Shown one piece after another: positions 1 through 7,723 of a stretch of 64,000 nt of DNA. Within the stretch, counting starts at the first letter, position 1; each line of letters begins with the position of its first letter. The translations under genes were made by a program, and so were the position numbers. Below the pieces are notes generated by a model. It was not told the origin of the DNA. It was given only the letters and a program-made list of their open reading frames with translations, and searched no databases. The stretch comes from Limnohabitans sp. T6-5 (lineage in GTDB: Bacteria > Pseudomonadota > Gammaproteobacteria > Burkholderiales > Burkholderiaceae_C). The stretch is from NCBI RefSeq assembly GCF_003063315.1, contig NZ_NERV01000002.1, forward strand, positions 1,178,001 through 1,242,000. The letters run 5' to 3'.

Positions 1-1020
1 GAAAGCATGGCCTCTGTGAGCAGCAGTTGGAACAATCCGACTGTGATTGACAGTCCGTTTCAAAGTTTGGTTCCAAAAGGACAAATTGATTCGGAACAAG
101 CAAGTAAGACAACGTTGCCATTGATCATCTTTTACCCCGCAGATCGCTCATGGAATCATGCTGGCACCAACGCGATCCAGGCGCTCTCTCAAAAAATCAC
201 CCGAAAAGATGCCTTCCAGACATTCACAAATGCGTCCTCTCAAGTTCAAGCGCTGATCCACTGGATCACGGCACGTTCGCTCGAACGCCTACAAACGGCC
301 ACCGAAACCGGTGTTTCATTCAAGGATGTCAAGGATGATGAACTGGCTTGGGCCAGTGCAGCGATTCACACGGTTTTGCCCGAATTCGAGTCCTTGCGCT
401 ATGACATGAAACGACAAGCGGTTGTCGTAGAGTGGTCCAACACAGCGCAAGCAGACACAGCAGCGCCGGTTCTTTTTGAACACCTGAGCGATGGACAGCG
501 CACCGTGATGTCGCTGGTCTTGGACATTGCCCGCCGCATGTTGATTCTGAACGGCCATTTGCGCGAAAAGACCTTGCAAGATACGCCGGGTTTGATTTTG
601 ATCGATGAACTCGAAACCCATTTACACCCCCGTTGGCAACGTGAAATCACCCGTGGCTTGGCCCAGGCCTTCCCATCCGCTCAGTTCGTTGCAAGCACCC
701 ATTCACCCCAGGTCTTGAGTGAGTTACGTGCCGAGCAAATTCTGCTTTTGCATCCTGGCAGCGACAGCACACGGCACCCACAGCGCTCTTGGGGTTTAAC
801 CAGCAATGAAGTACTTGAAGAGGTCATGGAGGGAGAGCCCCGAAATACCGACATCTCGGGCCAGTTGGCGGCCATTGAACGTGCCATTGAAGACGAAAAC
901 TATGACGCCGCGCAGGCGCTTTTGAACAGTTTGCGCCAGGATGTGGGTGACATTCCGGATGTTTTACGATTAGACGAAACGCTCGCTTGGTACCGTGATG
1001 GGTTGGAGTCAGGTCAATGA
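1..1020 (+). CDS. ptuA: Septu-type ATPase PtuA-like, 5' end outside window
   Basis: The frame is open to the first base of the window, so the methionine at position 7 need not be the start; the N-terminal part carrying Walker A is missing. What remains is the C-terminal half of an ABC/SMC-type ATPase of the AAA_15/OLD-like group. It shows a signature-like loop (LSDGQR, about residue 160 of the visible part), Walker B with its glutamate (LILIDELETHLHP) and the switch histidine (ASTHSPQ). These are hallmarks of the ATPases of Septu, Retron-I and similar anti-phage systems. The stop overlaps the next start by four bases (ATGA), indicating translational coupling with an HNH nuclease gene, which is the Septu arrangement. 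The family call is firm; the Septu assignment comes mainly from the partner gene. Confidence 0.8.
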   Translation, partial: ESMASVSSSWNNPTVIDSPFQSLVPKGQIDSEQASKTTLPLIIFYPADRSWNHAGTNAIQALSQKITRKDAFQTFTNASSQVQALIHWITARSLERLQTATETGVSFKDVKDDELAWASAAIHTVLPEFESLRYDMKRQAVVVEWSNTAQADTAAPVLFEHLSDGQRTVMSLVLDIARRMLILNGHLREKTLQDTPGLILIDELETHLHPRWQREITRGLAQAFPSAQFVASTHSPQVLSELRAEQILLLHPGSDSTRHPQRSWGLTSNEVLEEVMEGEPRNTDISGQLAAIERAIEDENYDAAQALLNSLRQDVGDIPDVLRLDETLAWYRDGLESGQ

Positions 1021-1697
1021 GGGCCATCACACGGGGCGCAGAGCCGCAAGCACTTCGTCAGTTCATCAACGACAACCAGACCAGTCCGCAAAATCTGCAT
1101 TACGACAACACGGGGACTAAAGAAAAAGACCCCATGCTGGAGCAACTGGTCCGAGGTCAGCACGGTCTTTGCGCCTACACCATGCGGCGAGTGGTCCATG
1201 CGGATGGCCGCTTCAACGCCCACATCGAACACATCCTGCCACGCACCGCACACCCCGATGAAAGTCTGAGTTGGACCAATTTGCTGGCGTGCTTCCCCCG
1301 GACTGGGGACTGCGATTTCGGTGCAAAGCCCAAAGCTGCTTACGATCCAGCGACCCAGCCTTTTGTGCGGCCTGACAGGATGGTCGATGGGCACTTCCGG
1401 TTTCGTCAAAACGGCGAAGTTGAAGGGCTGACCGATGCAGCGCTTGCATGCATTGCGCCCAAGGTGCTCAACCTGAACGCCAAGGAACTTGTGAATGACC
1501 GGAAAGCAAAAATTCAAGGCGCGTTAATCCTGCGGCCCAGTGCTGCAGAGGCACAGCGCAGGGCCCAGGCATTACGACAACCGGATGCACAAGGCTGGCT
1601 AGAGCCTTATTGCGAAGCGGTGGCTAAAGTCCTGGAAGAGCATGCCAAGCGCACGGAGAGTGCGGCAAAGCGGCGCGCAGGCGCTCGGCGCACCTGA
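1017..1697 (+). CDS. ptuB: Septu-type HNH nuclease PtuB-like
   Basis: A 226-residue protein of the HNH family seen as PtuB in Septu and as the effector of some retrons (TIGR02646-like). Visible elements are an early LCAYTM cysteine motif, the HNH core HIEHILPR with its paired histidines, and the downstream NLLACF segment with the later asparagine. It should cleave nucleic acid when the partner ATPase senses infection; that role comes from studied Septu systems, not from this sequence. It starts inside the stop codon of the ATPase gene and ends three bases before the stop of the convergent TonB receptor gene, so no separate terminator fits between them. The C-terminus is basic and alanine-rich. 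No reverse transcriptase or retron RNA is visible downstream; upstream lies outside the window. Confidence 0.8.
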   Translation: MRAITRGAEPQALRQFINDNQTSPQNLHYDNTGTKEKDPMLEQLVRGQHGLCAYTMRRVVHADGRFNAHIEHILPRTAHPDESLSWTNLLACFPRTGDCDFGAKPKAAYDPATQPFVRPDRMVDGHFRFRQNGEVEGLTDAALACIAPKVLNLNAKELVNDRKAKIQGALILRPSAAEAQRRAQALRQPDAQGWLEPYCEAVAKVLEEHAKRTESAAKRRAGARRT

Positions 1698-1700
1698 TGT

Positions 1701-4220
1701 TCACTTGAACACATACCGCATCCCCAACCACACATTGCGCGGTGCCCCTGGCGCATAGAAGGTGCCGTGGCGCAGGGGGTAATCGCCGTCGGCATTGGCG
1801 GCAAAGGGGCGGGCAACAAATGCATTGCCGTTGAAGGCGTTGGGGGCGAGCACTGCAGCGGTGGTGTAGCGAGTGTCCAGCAGGTTGTTGATTTTGCCGG
1901 TCAGCGTCCAGCCGGCTTGCAGTGTGTATTGGCCACTCAGGTTGAACACGGCGTAGCCGGGGTTGTAGCCTGCGCCGGTGTAGTAAGTGCCATCGGGCTG
2001 GTGAGCATTGTTTTCATTGCCACGCGCCAGGCTGCGGCCGACGGCCTGCATGTCCAATCCGAAGCGCCATTGCGCATTGGGCTTCCAGCCCAGTTGCAGC
2101 TTGAGCATCTGGCTGGGCGTCATCGGGATGCGGTCACCGGGCTTGACGGCGATGTTGCCCTCCAGCCCCGGGCCAGCGCTGTTGCTGCTGTTGCTGTTCC
2201 CGGCCACGGTTTCTTCGCTTTGGTACGTGGCTTGCAGCCAGTTGTAATGCACGCCGTAGGTCCACTCGGGGCTGAGCGCGCCTGACAAACTCAGCTCCAG
2301 CCCCTGACGGAGCGTTTGGCCGAAGTTACGAAAGTAACCGTACCCTGTCTGCTCACTCGACACGAACAGGATGTCCTGGTCGTTGACCGCGCGAAACAGC
2401 CCAGCAGACCAGGCGTGCTGCTCGGCCAGGCGCCCTCGCAGGCCCAGTTCCAGGGTGCGGGTCACGACCTGTTGCAGCGGCGGATCACTGGCCATGGCGT
2501 TGGGCAGTTTGCAGGGCTGATCGGGGTTGGCGCAGCCCAGCTCGGTGGTGGTGGGGGCGCGGCTGCCTTCGTTGTAGCCCAGCCAGGCTTGCAACTGTGC
2601 TGAGGGCGCCCAAGTCAGGCCCATGGCGGGGTTCAGGCGGGCATAGTGGTGTTCGCCGCTCAGGGAGTTGGCTTGGCCATCGTTGCGCAGGTCCAGATTG
2701 CGCACGCGGGTGTCGTTGTAGCGGCCTGATGCCGTCAGGTGCCAGCCACCTGACCAGGACCAGGTGTTGCTGGCAAACACACTGGCAGTGCGGGTGCGGC
2801 CTTGCAGGTCGACGGCGGTGTCCCAGGATTCGCCATCGACATTGCCACCCGTGACACCATCGCCCCAGGCGGGCACGCCCACGACGCTGCGGTCGGCCTG
2901 CACATAGCCGAGCTGGCTCGACTGGGTGAAGCGCACGCGGCTCGTGTCCAGGGCTGCGCCCACCACGCTTTGGGTGCGGGCGCTGCCCAGTTTTCCTTCC
3001 CAGCTTGATTGCAAGACCAGGCCCTGATTGCTTTGGGTGGTCTGGCCTTGGGTGAGCAGGCCGGTGCATTTTTCAGCGGGTTCTTTGCTGCTGCTGTCGT
3101 TGGGCAACAAGGCGTTGGCCAAGCAGCGCCAATAAGGGAACGGTGTGTTGCCCGCATTCGCGCCACTGGCCAGGAAACCGCTGTAGCCGGTTTGCGCCAA
3201 CACCGCACGTTCTGCCGCGTTGGGCTGGTAAACGCTTTGATCAAGCGAGCCTTCATTCACATCGCCGTTGAGCGTGCTGCCCGTTTGGTTTCGCATATAG
3301 GCCTGCGCTGTCAAGGTCCAGCCCTCGCGCACTTCGTGGCTGCCAGTCCAGTTGAGCATCCAGGACTTTTGCCGCGTGATGTCGGGCGTGGTGTACACGC
3401 TGCGCCAGTTCTGCACCAGCTGGCTGCCTTCTTGCAGGCCATTGCCGTGCAATTCGTTGTCGGCCAGGCTCAGGCTCAGCTGGCTGCGGGTATTGCCGTC
3501 TCGCCAGCCGAGTTTGCCAAACAACTGGCGCACATCGCTGGGAGAAGCCATGCGCCAACCCCCGTCGTGAAACTGGTTGAGCATGAAGTAGCCGTCCAGG
3601 CCCTTGTCATTCACAAACCCGTGTTCCAGCAAGAGGTTGCTGCGTCCATGGCTGCCGGCCTGGATTTGCATCTGCGTTCCGGGGCTGCTGCGCCCGTCCT
3701 TGGTCTGCAGCGCCAGAGCACCGCCCAAGGTGTTCAGTCCAAACAGCGGGTTGGAGCCGGGCATCAGCGTGACCGACTTGAGCGCGGCGCGGGGAATCAG
3801 GTCCCAGCTGAGCACATCGCCAAAAGGCTGGTTCATGCGTACGCCGTCCAGATACACCGACAGGCCCTGCGGCGTGCCCAAAAGGGGCGAAGCCGTGAAC
3901 CCCCGGTACTGCACATCGGCCTGAAAGGGATTGCCCTGCAACTCCTGCACCAGCACGCCGCCCAGGTGGGCATTCATCCATTCGGCCAAATCCTGGCTGT
4001 GCGCATCGTTGACCAGGCCGCGCTGCACGGGGGCCGCGATCTGGCTGGCGTTCAAATCCAAACCTGGCAGCGGCGTGGTCGAGACCACGGTGACGGTGGA
4101 TATTTCGCTATCAGTGGCCGCATGCACCGCCAGCGAAGGCGTCAGCGCCAAGGCCAAAGCCAGGCTCAAACAAGACAAAGGGGGAAAGTGTTTTTTGACG
4201 TTTTTTTGATGTGTGTTCAC
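1701..4220 (-). CDS. TonB-dependent outer-membrane receptor of the PQQ-alcohol cluster
   Basis: An 839-residue receptor with a signal peptide, an N-terminal plug domain (conserved stretch VYLDGVRMNQPFGDVLSWDL, then PGSNPLFGLNTLGG) and a long C-terminal barrel ending in an aromatic residue (VFK). The GTG at 4220 is chosen because a GGAGG lies nine bases upstream and the signal peptide follows at once (KKHFPPLSCLSLALALALTP); the longer frame to 4298 adds 26 residues before it. It lies downstream of the two-component system in a minus-strand run with the quinoprotein dehydrogenase. Receptors beside lanthanide-type dehydrogenases can import lanthanide chelates (LutH/LanA idea), so a metal-chelate substrate is inferred; other siderophores or cofactors are possible. 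The plug and barrel family is certain, the ligand is not. Confidence 0.85.
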   Translation of the reverse strand: MNTHQKNVKKHFPPLSCLSLALALALTPSLAVHAATDSEISTVTVVSTTPLPGLDLNASQIAAPVQRGLVNDAHSQDLAEWMNAHLGGVLVQELQGNPFQADVQYRGFTASPLLGTPQGLSVYLDGVRMNQPFGDVLSWDLIPRAALKSVTLMPGSNPLFGLNTLGGALALQTKDGRSSPGTQMQIQAGSHGRSNLLLEHGFVNDKGLDGYFMLNQFHDGGWRMASPSDVRQLFGKLGWRDGNTRSQLSLSLADNELHGNGLQEGSQLVQNWRSVYTTPDITRQKSWMLNWTGSHEVREGWTLTAQAYMRNQTGSTLNGDVNEGSLDQSVYQPNAAERAVLAQTGYSGFLASGANAGNTPFPYWRCLANALLPNDSSSKEPAEKCTGLLTQGQTTQSNQGLVLQSSWEGKLGSARTQSVVGAALDTSRVRFTQSSQLGYVQADRSVVGVPAWGDGVTGGNVDGESWDTAVDLQGRTRTASVFASNTWSWSGGWHLTASGRYNDTRVRNLDLRNDGQANSLSGEHHYARLNPAMGLTWAPSAQLQAWLGYNEGSRAPTTTELGCANPDQPCKLPNAMASDPPLQQVVTRTLELGLRGRLAEQHAWSAGLFRAVNDQDILFVSSEQTGYGYFRNFGQTLRQGLELSLSGALSPEWTYGVHYNWLQATYQSEETVAGNSNSSNSAGPGLEGNIAVKPGDRIPMTPSQMLKLQLGWKPNAQWRFGLDMQAVGRSLARGNENNAHQPDGTYYTGAGYNPGYAVFNLSGQYTLQAGWTLTGKINNLLDTRYTTAAVLAPNAFNGNAFVARPFAANADGDYPLRHGTFYAPGAPRNVWLGMRYVFK

Positions 4221-4321
4221 GGGTGTCTGCCTCCAACGCGTCTCTTTGGCTCTGACCCCGCTGAGATGCTTGAAGCTTAGCCCCCAGGCCTGCAACACGC
4301 CTGGGAATCACGCCCGTGAGT

Positions 4322-4340
4322 GCCGGGAAAATTTCCCGGC
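4322..4340. promoter_or_regulatory. Perfect 9-bp inverted repeat upstream of the TonB receptor gene
   Basis: GCCGGGAAA and its reverse complement flank one central base. The element lies about 100 bases before the receptor start and after the stop of the response regulator gene. It could be an operator or an RNA hairpin in the receptor leader. No uridine run follows on the minus strand, so it is not a standard terminator. Function is unassigned. Confidence 0.4.
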
Positions 4341-4367
4341 GATGGCATGCAGTCTCAAACTTTGTGG

Positions 4368-4474
4368 GAGCTGAAGGTCCGACCTACGGGATCCGTGTAT
4401 TTGTAGGTCGGTGGCTTCAGCCCCGACATGAACCTTTGCCAAACCGGCAATGTCGGACCTGAAGGTGCCGACCT
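4368..4474. repeat. REP elements (GTAG family), three copies, one degenerate
   Basis: A well-formed REP begins with GTAG near 4402 and ends at CCGAC near 4427 (inner stem GGCT/AGCC, loop TC). In inverted orientation, 4452-4474 is a REP with a different inner stem (ACCT/AGGT). A third copy at about 4368-4385 keeps only its CCGACCTAC end. The cluster fills the gap between the response regulator and TonB receptor genes. Confidence 0.8.
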
Positions 4475-4509
4475 GCGAAGAGCGCAAGGTTGGAATCTGC
4501 GGGTGCGGC

Positions 4510-5148
4510 TTACGCATCCAGGTTCACCAGGCCGTGGCGGGCGGCGAGCAGGAGGAGTTCGAGTTCGGAGTTGACGTCGAGTTTGCGGCGGATGTTGGAC
4601 AGGTGGTTGAGCACGGTTTTGCCGCTCAGGTGCAATTGCTCGCCCACCTGGGTGGGGGGCTGGCCGCTGGTGAACAGGCGCAGGATTTCAAACTCGCGGG
4701 GCGTCAGGCTTTCCAGCGCATCGCTGCCGTCGGCCGCCTGGCAGGCCAGAGCATGGGCCACATCGGCCGAAAACACGCGCTGGCCCTGAGCCACTTTGCG
4801 GATGGCGGCGATCATCTCCAGCGGCTCCGAATTTTTGGTGATGTAGCCCACCGCCCCGTTGCGCAAGGCCTGGGTGACGTAGCCCACGGCCTGGTGCATG
4901 CTGAAGACCAGCACGCGCAAATGGGGCTGGCGCTCCAGCAGGCGTTTGATGGCCTCCAGACCGCTGCCTTCGCGCAAGGACAAATCCATGACGACCACGT
5001 CAATGGCCGTGTCGCGCAAGGCCGCGCAGGCCTCGTCGCCCGTGGCCACATCAGCCACCACGCGCAAGTCGGGCTCGGCGTCGATCAGCCTGCGGTAGCC
5101 CGTGCGCACCACGGCATGGTCGTCCACGATCATCACCTGAATGCTCAC
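4510..5148 (-). CDS. NarL/FixJ-family response regulator of the PQQ-alcohol cluster
   Basis: A 212-residue response regulator. The receiver domain occupies about residues 1-120, with the acidic pair D9/D10, phosphoacceptor D55 (VVVMDLSLREG) and conserved K105 (GYITK). A LuxR-type helix-turn-helix follows at about 145-205 (LTPREFEILRLF, then GKTVLNHLSNIRRKL). It overlaps the upstream sensor kinase gene by four bases and is almost certainly co-translated with it. By analogy with AgmR/ExaE/PedR regulators in pseudomonad ethanol-oxidation clusters, it probably activates the quinoprotein dehydrogenase or TonB receptor promoters; that role is inferred from position. The pairing with the kinase is well supported. 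Confidence 0.9.
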   Translation of the reverse strand: MSIQVMIVDDHAVVRTGYRRLIDAEPDLRVVADVATGDEACAALRDTAIDVVVMDLSLREGSGLEAIKRLLERQPHLRVLVFSMHQAVGYVTQALRNGAVGYITKNSEPLEMIAAIRKVAQGQRVFSADVAHALACQAADGSDALESLTPREFEILRLFTSGQPPTQVGEQLHLSGKTVLNHLSNIRRKLDVNSELELLLLAARHGLVNLDA

Positions 5149-6437
5149 AAAGTCTCCTTGGCTTGCACAGGCAGCGTGGCACTCAGCACCACGCCACCGC
5201 CTGCGCGGTCTGAAATCTGCAAGTGGCCGCCCACCATGGCCAGCCTCTCGCGCAGGCCCAGCAGACCCCCGCCCGCCTGGCGTTGCAGGGTCTGGGCCTG
5301 GCCGCTGCCGTTGTCAGACACGGTCAGGTGAATCCGCCCACCTTGCAAACCGGCCTGCACCTCGATGCACTGTGCGCCGCTGTGCCGCACGCAATTGGTC
5401 AGCGCCTCTTGCAAGCAGCGGTAAAGGGCCAGCGCCACGTCGGCCGAGACTGCGGGCAGTGGGGCGATGTGGCAATCGATTTGCCGGTCGGGCAGGCGGG
5501 CCTGCCAGCCTGCCACCAGTTCGCGCAGGGCTTCGCGCATGCCGCTGTCTTCGAGGCCATAGGGGCGCAAGCTGGTCAGCAGTTGCCGCACATGGCCCGA
5601 GATGCGGCGCGATTCGCTGCCGATTTCGCGGGCGCAATCGGTCAACGTGGCCGCCTCGGCATGGTGGGCGTGGTGTTCGATGTAGGCCGCAGTGGCGCTG
5701 ATGGCGGTGAGCGATTGGCCAAACTCGTCGTGCAGCTCGGCGGCCAAGGCGCGCCGCTCCTGGTCTTGCACGTCCATCAGCTGGCGCGTGAGGCGGCGCT
5801 GGCTGTCGCGGGCACGGCTCAAGCTCTCGGCCAGCTGGTCCACCACCTGGGCAATGGCGGCAAATTCGCGCAGGGCAAAGCCGGGCAAGCGGGCCTGGTC
5901 TTCACCGGTGGCCAGGCGCACCAGACCGGCGTTGAGCTCTTTCACGGGGGACAAGGCATGGTCCACGGCAAACCAGGTCAGGCCCAGGCAGATGCCGCAA
6001 AACAGCACCAGCATGACCAGCACCTGCAGGGAGTCGGTGAGTTTTTCGCGGAACTCGCTGCCCGGGTCGGGGCGAATGGTCAACTCTTGCCCGCCCACAC
6101 GGATGCGGTGTGCCTGGCCCACCTCGTTGGACAGGCCCAGCCAGCGCATGAGCCTTGGTGGCTCGGCCGCTGTGACATCCGCCGCCTGGGGCTCGGCACC
6201 CGGGTTGGCCAGCTGCACCGACACATGCCGGAACTGCCCCGGCGCTAGTGCTGCAGCCAGCTGCTGCGGTGCGTCCAGGCTGGACTTGTCCAGCAGCAGC
6301 GCAACCAGCCGCGAGGTGGCTTGTTGCTCGGCCAGCGCGTCCTGGCGCAAGTCCTGCAGCCAGACTCCGCCAAACACAAGCAGCAGCGCTGCAAAGGCCA
6401 GGGTCAGCCTGGTGAGGAGTGTTCGGCGTAAATCCAT
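5145..6437 (-). CDS. HisKA_3-type sensor histidine kinase
   Basis: A 430-residue membrane sensor kinase partnered with the adjoining regulator (4-base overlap). Two membrane segments are visible, about residues 10-28 and 138-158, enclosing a periplasmic sensing region of some 110 residues. A HAMP-like linker follows, then the NarX-type dimerisation box with phosphoacceptor H236 (AAELHDEFGQSL), and a C-terminal HATPase_c domain with N box and G boxes (DNGSGQ, GGGLLGLRERL). The short H-box and LuxR-type partner place it in the NarX/DegS subfamily. The signal is unknown; alcohols, aldehydes or lanthanide status are reasonable given the neighbouring quinoprotein genes. It lies between the cytochrome c and regulator genes on the same strand. 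Confidence 0.9.
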   Translation of the reverse strand: MDLRRTLLTRLTLAFAALLLVFGGVWLQDLRQDALAEQQATSRLVALLLDKSSLDAPQQLAAALAPGQFRHVSVQLANPGAEPQAADVTAAEPPRLMRWLGLSNEVGQAHRIRVGGQELTIRPDPGSEFREKLTDSLQVLVMLVLFCGICLGLTWFAVDHALSPVKELNAGLVRLATGEDQARLPGFALREFAAIAQVVDQLAESLSRARDSQRRLTRQLMDVQDQERRALAAELHDEFGQSLTAISATAAYIEHHAHHAEAATLTDCAREIGSESRRISGHVRQLLTSLRPYGLEDSGMREALRELVAGWQARLPDRQIDCHIAPLPAVSADVALALYRCLQEALTNCVRHSGAQCIEVQAGLQGGRIHLTVSDNGSGQAQTLQRQAGGGLLGLRERLAMVGGHLQISDRAGGGVVLSATLPVQAKETL

Positions 6438-6551
6438 GGCATCAAAGGGGCAAAAAATGGGTAAGCAATGAGGAAATAGGCCACGGGTCGTGAAGCTGGA
6501 GATTGTGCCGCTCTCCAGCCGGGTGCCAGACCCGCCGCAAGAACAGGCCGA

Positions 6552-6872
6552 TCAGGGCTTGGTGGCCAGCACGTAGCGCGCCACGGTTTTCAGGTCATCC
6601 TGGCTCATGCTGCTGTGCGCGGGCATGGGGATGCGGCCCCATTTGCCCTTGGAGCCGTTCTGGATGGATTGCACCAGTGCGGCCACGGCGTCCTTGTCGC
6701 CCCGGTATTTGTCGGCCACGCTCAGGTAGGAGGGGCCGACGATTTTTTCGGCCTTGGCGTGGCAAGACAGGCAGCCGTTGTCCTTGAGCAGGCTCTCGCC
6801 ATCGCTGGCCTGGGCCAGGCCCACAGCGCACATGCCCAGGGCAAACGTGATGAGGAGTTGTTGGGTCTTCAT
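6552..6872 (-). CDS. Class I c-type cytochrome, probable acceptor for the quinoprotein dehydrogenase
   Basis: A 106-residue protein with a signal peptide (MKTQQLLITFALGMCAVGLA), one haem site (CLSCH) and a downstream axial-ligand region (GRIPMPAH with the methionine). Size and layout match cytochromes c551/c552 of class I. The ATG at 6872 is preferred; the open frame extends five codons upstream only to a TTG. It sits two genes downstream of the PQQ-dependent dehydrogenase on the same strand, so it probably takes electrons from PQQH2 in the periplasm and passes them to a terminal oxidase, as cytochrome c550 or XoxG does in other bacteria. XoxG-type cytochromes are usually larger, so this may instead be a general carrier. 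Confidence 0.88.
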   Translation of the reverse strand: MKTQQLLITFALGMCAVGLAQASDGESLLKDNGCLSCHAKAEKIVGPSYLSVADKYRGDKDAVAALVQSIQNGSKGKWGRIPMPAHSSMSQDDLKTVARYVLATKP

Positions 6873-6921
6873 GTTCGGGTCTTTCAATCAGGTCAAAAGG
6901 TTAAAAGGTTAAAAATTCAGG

Positions 6922-7713
6922 TTAAAAATTCAGATCAAAGAAACTCAGGTTGACGGCCACAAAGCCGCCCGTGCGCTCAGCCCCGTTTTGGCGACCGCCG
7001 CCCACATCCAGCGCCAGTTTGTGCGGCACCAGCCAGTGGCGCACGCCCAGGTGCAGCAAGCGGTCCAGGCCGTCGCGGCTGCCGGCTGCTTCCAGGTACA
7101 GCGTGCGCTGCGGTGACAGGGCGTACTGCCCGGCCAGGGAACCGACCCAGGTGCGACGCTCGGCCACGGGGGCCAGTCCCGCCTCTTCGCGGGGCGCATC
7201 GTCACGCCGCATGTCGCCTCGTCGCCACTGCAAGCCCAGATTGGCATGCAGCCACAAGCGTTCATGCAGGCCGGGTACAGACAGCGCCAGCAGGGCCTGC
7301 CAGCGCTCGGGGCCAGCGGGGCTGCGCGGCTCCAGGCCGAGTTTGGTGGCCAGGCCCCAACCGGCATCTGCGGGTGAGACCCACAGGCTGCGCAGGCGCA
7401 GGCCCTGTTCGGGTTCGGGGGCATCGGCACGGGTGGTGTGACCGAACTCGACTTCCAGCCGCTGCGTGGCGCTCAGGTCATGTTCGATTTGCACACTCAG
7501 CGCCTGGCCTTTGCGGTTGGCCAGCAGGGTGCTGCTGACTTCCCAACCGTCGTCATCGTCGGCCGCCAACGCGTTCGTGGTGCGCAAAAAAGGGCGGTCA
7601 TCTGCCTGTGCGCAGATGACCGCCCCAGATAAGGCCCAGGCCAAAGCGGCAAGCGCCATGGTCTGGCCAGCATGCCCCTGTTTGTCCGCTGACGCGGAGT
7701 TATTCAGGGGCAT
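6922..7713 (-). CDS. Exported outer-membrane-like protein of unknown function in the PQQ cluster
   Basis: A 263-residue protein with a hydrophobic leader (MALAALAWALSGAVICAQA), so an alternative start exists near 7659. The rest has alternating polar and hydrophobic strands, many aromatic and arginine residues, and a terminal strand ending in phenylalanine (VAVNLSFFDLNF), as expected of a small beta-barrel. I recognise no named family. Its start lies ten bases after the stop of the quinoprotein dehydrogenase, so the two are probably co-transcribed; the cytochrome c gene follows. A role in alcohol or metal entry at the outer membrane is a guess from context only. Confidence 0.6.
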   Translation of the reverse strand: MPLNNSASADKQGHAGQTMALAALAWALSGAVICAQADDRPFLRTTNALAADDDDGWEVSSTLLANRKGQALSVQIEHDLSATQRLEVEFGHTTRADAPEPEQGLRLRSLWVSPADAGWGLATKLGLEPRSPAGPERWQALLALSVPGLHERLWLHANLGLQWRRGDMRRDDAPREEAGLAPVAERRTWVGSLAGQYALSPQRTLYLEAAGSRDGLDRLLHLGVRHWLVPHKLALDVGGGRQNGAERTGGFVAVNLSFFDLNF

Positions 7714-7723
7714 GGCCGAACAC

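Noticed and set aside
3009-4280. Open frame of 423 residues on the plus strand.
   Set aside because: It is antisense to the TonB receptor gene, with low-complexity composition and no domain; high GC produces such shadows.
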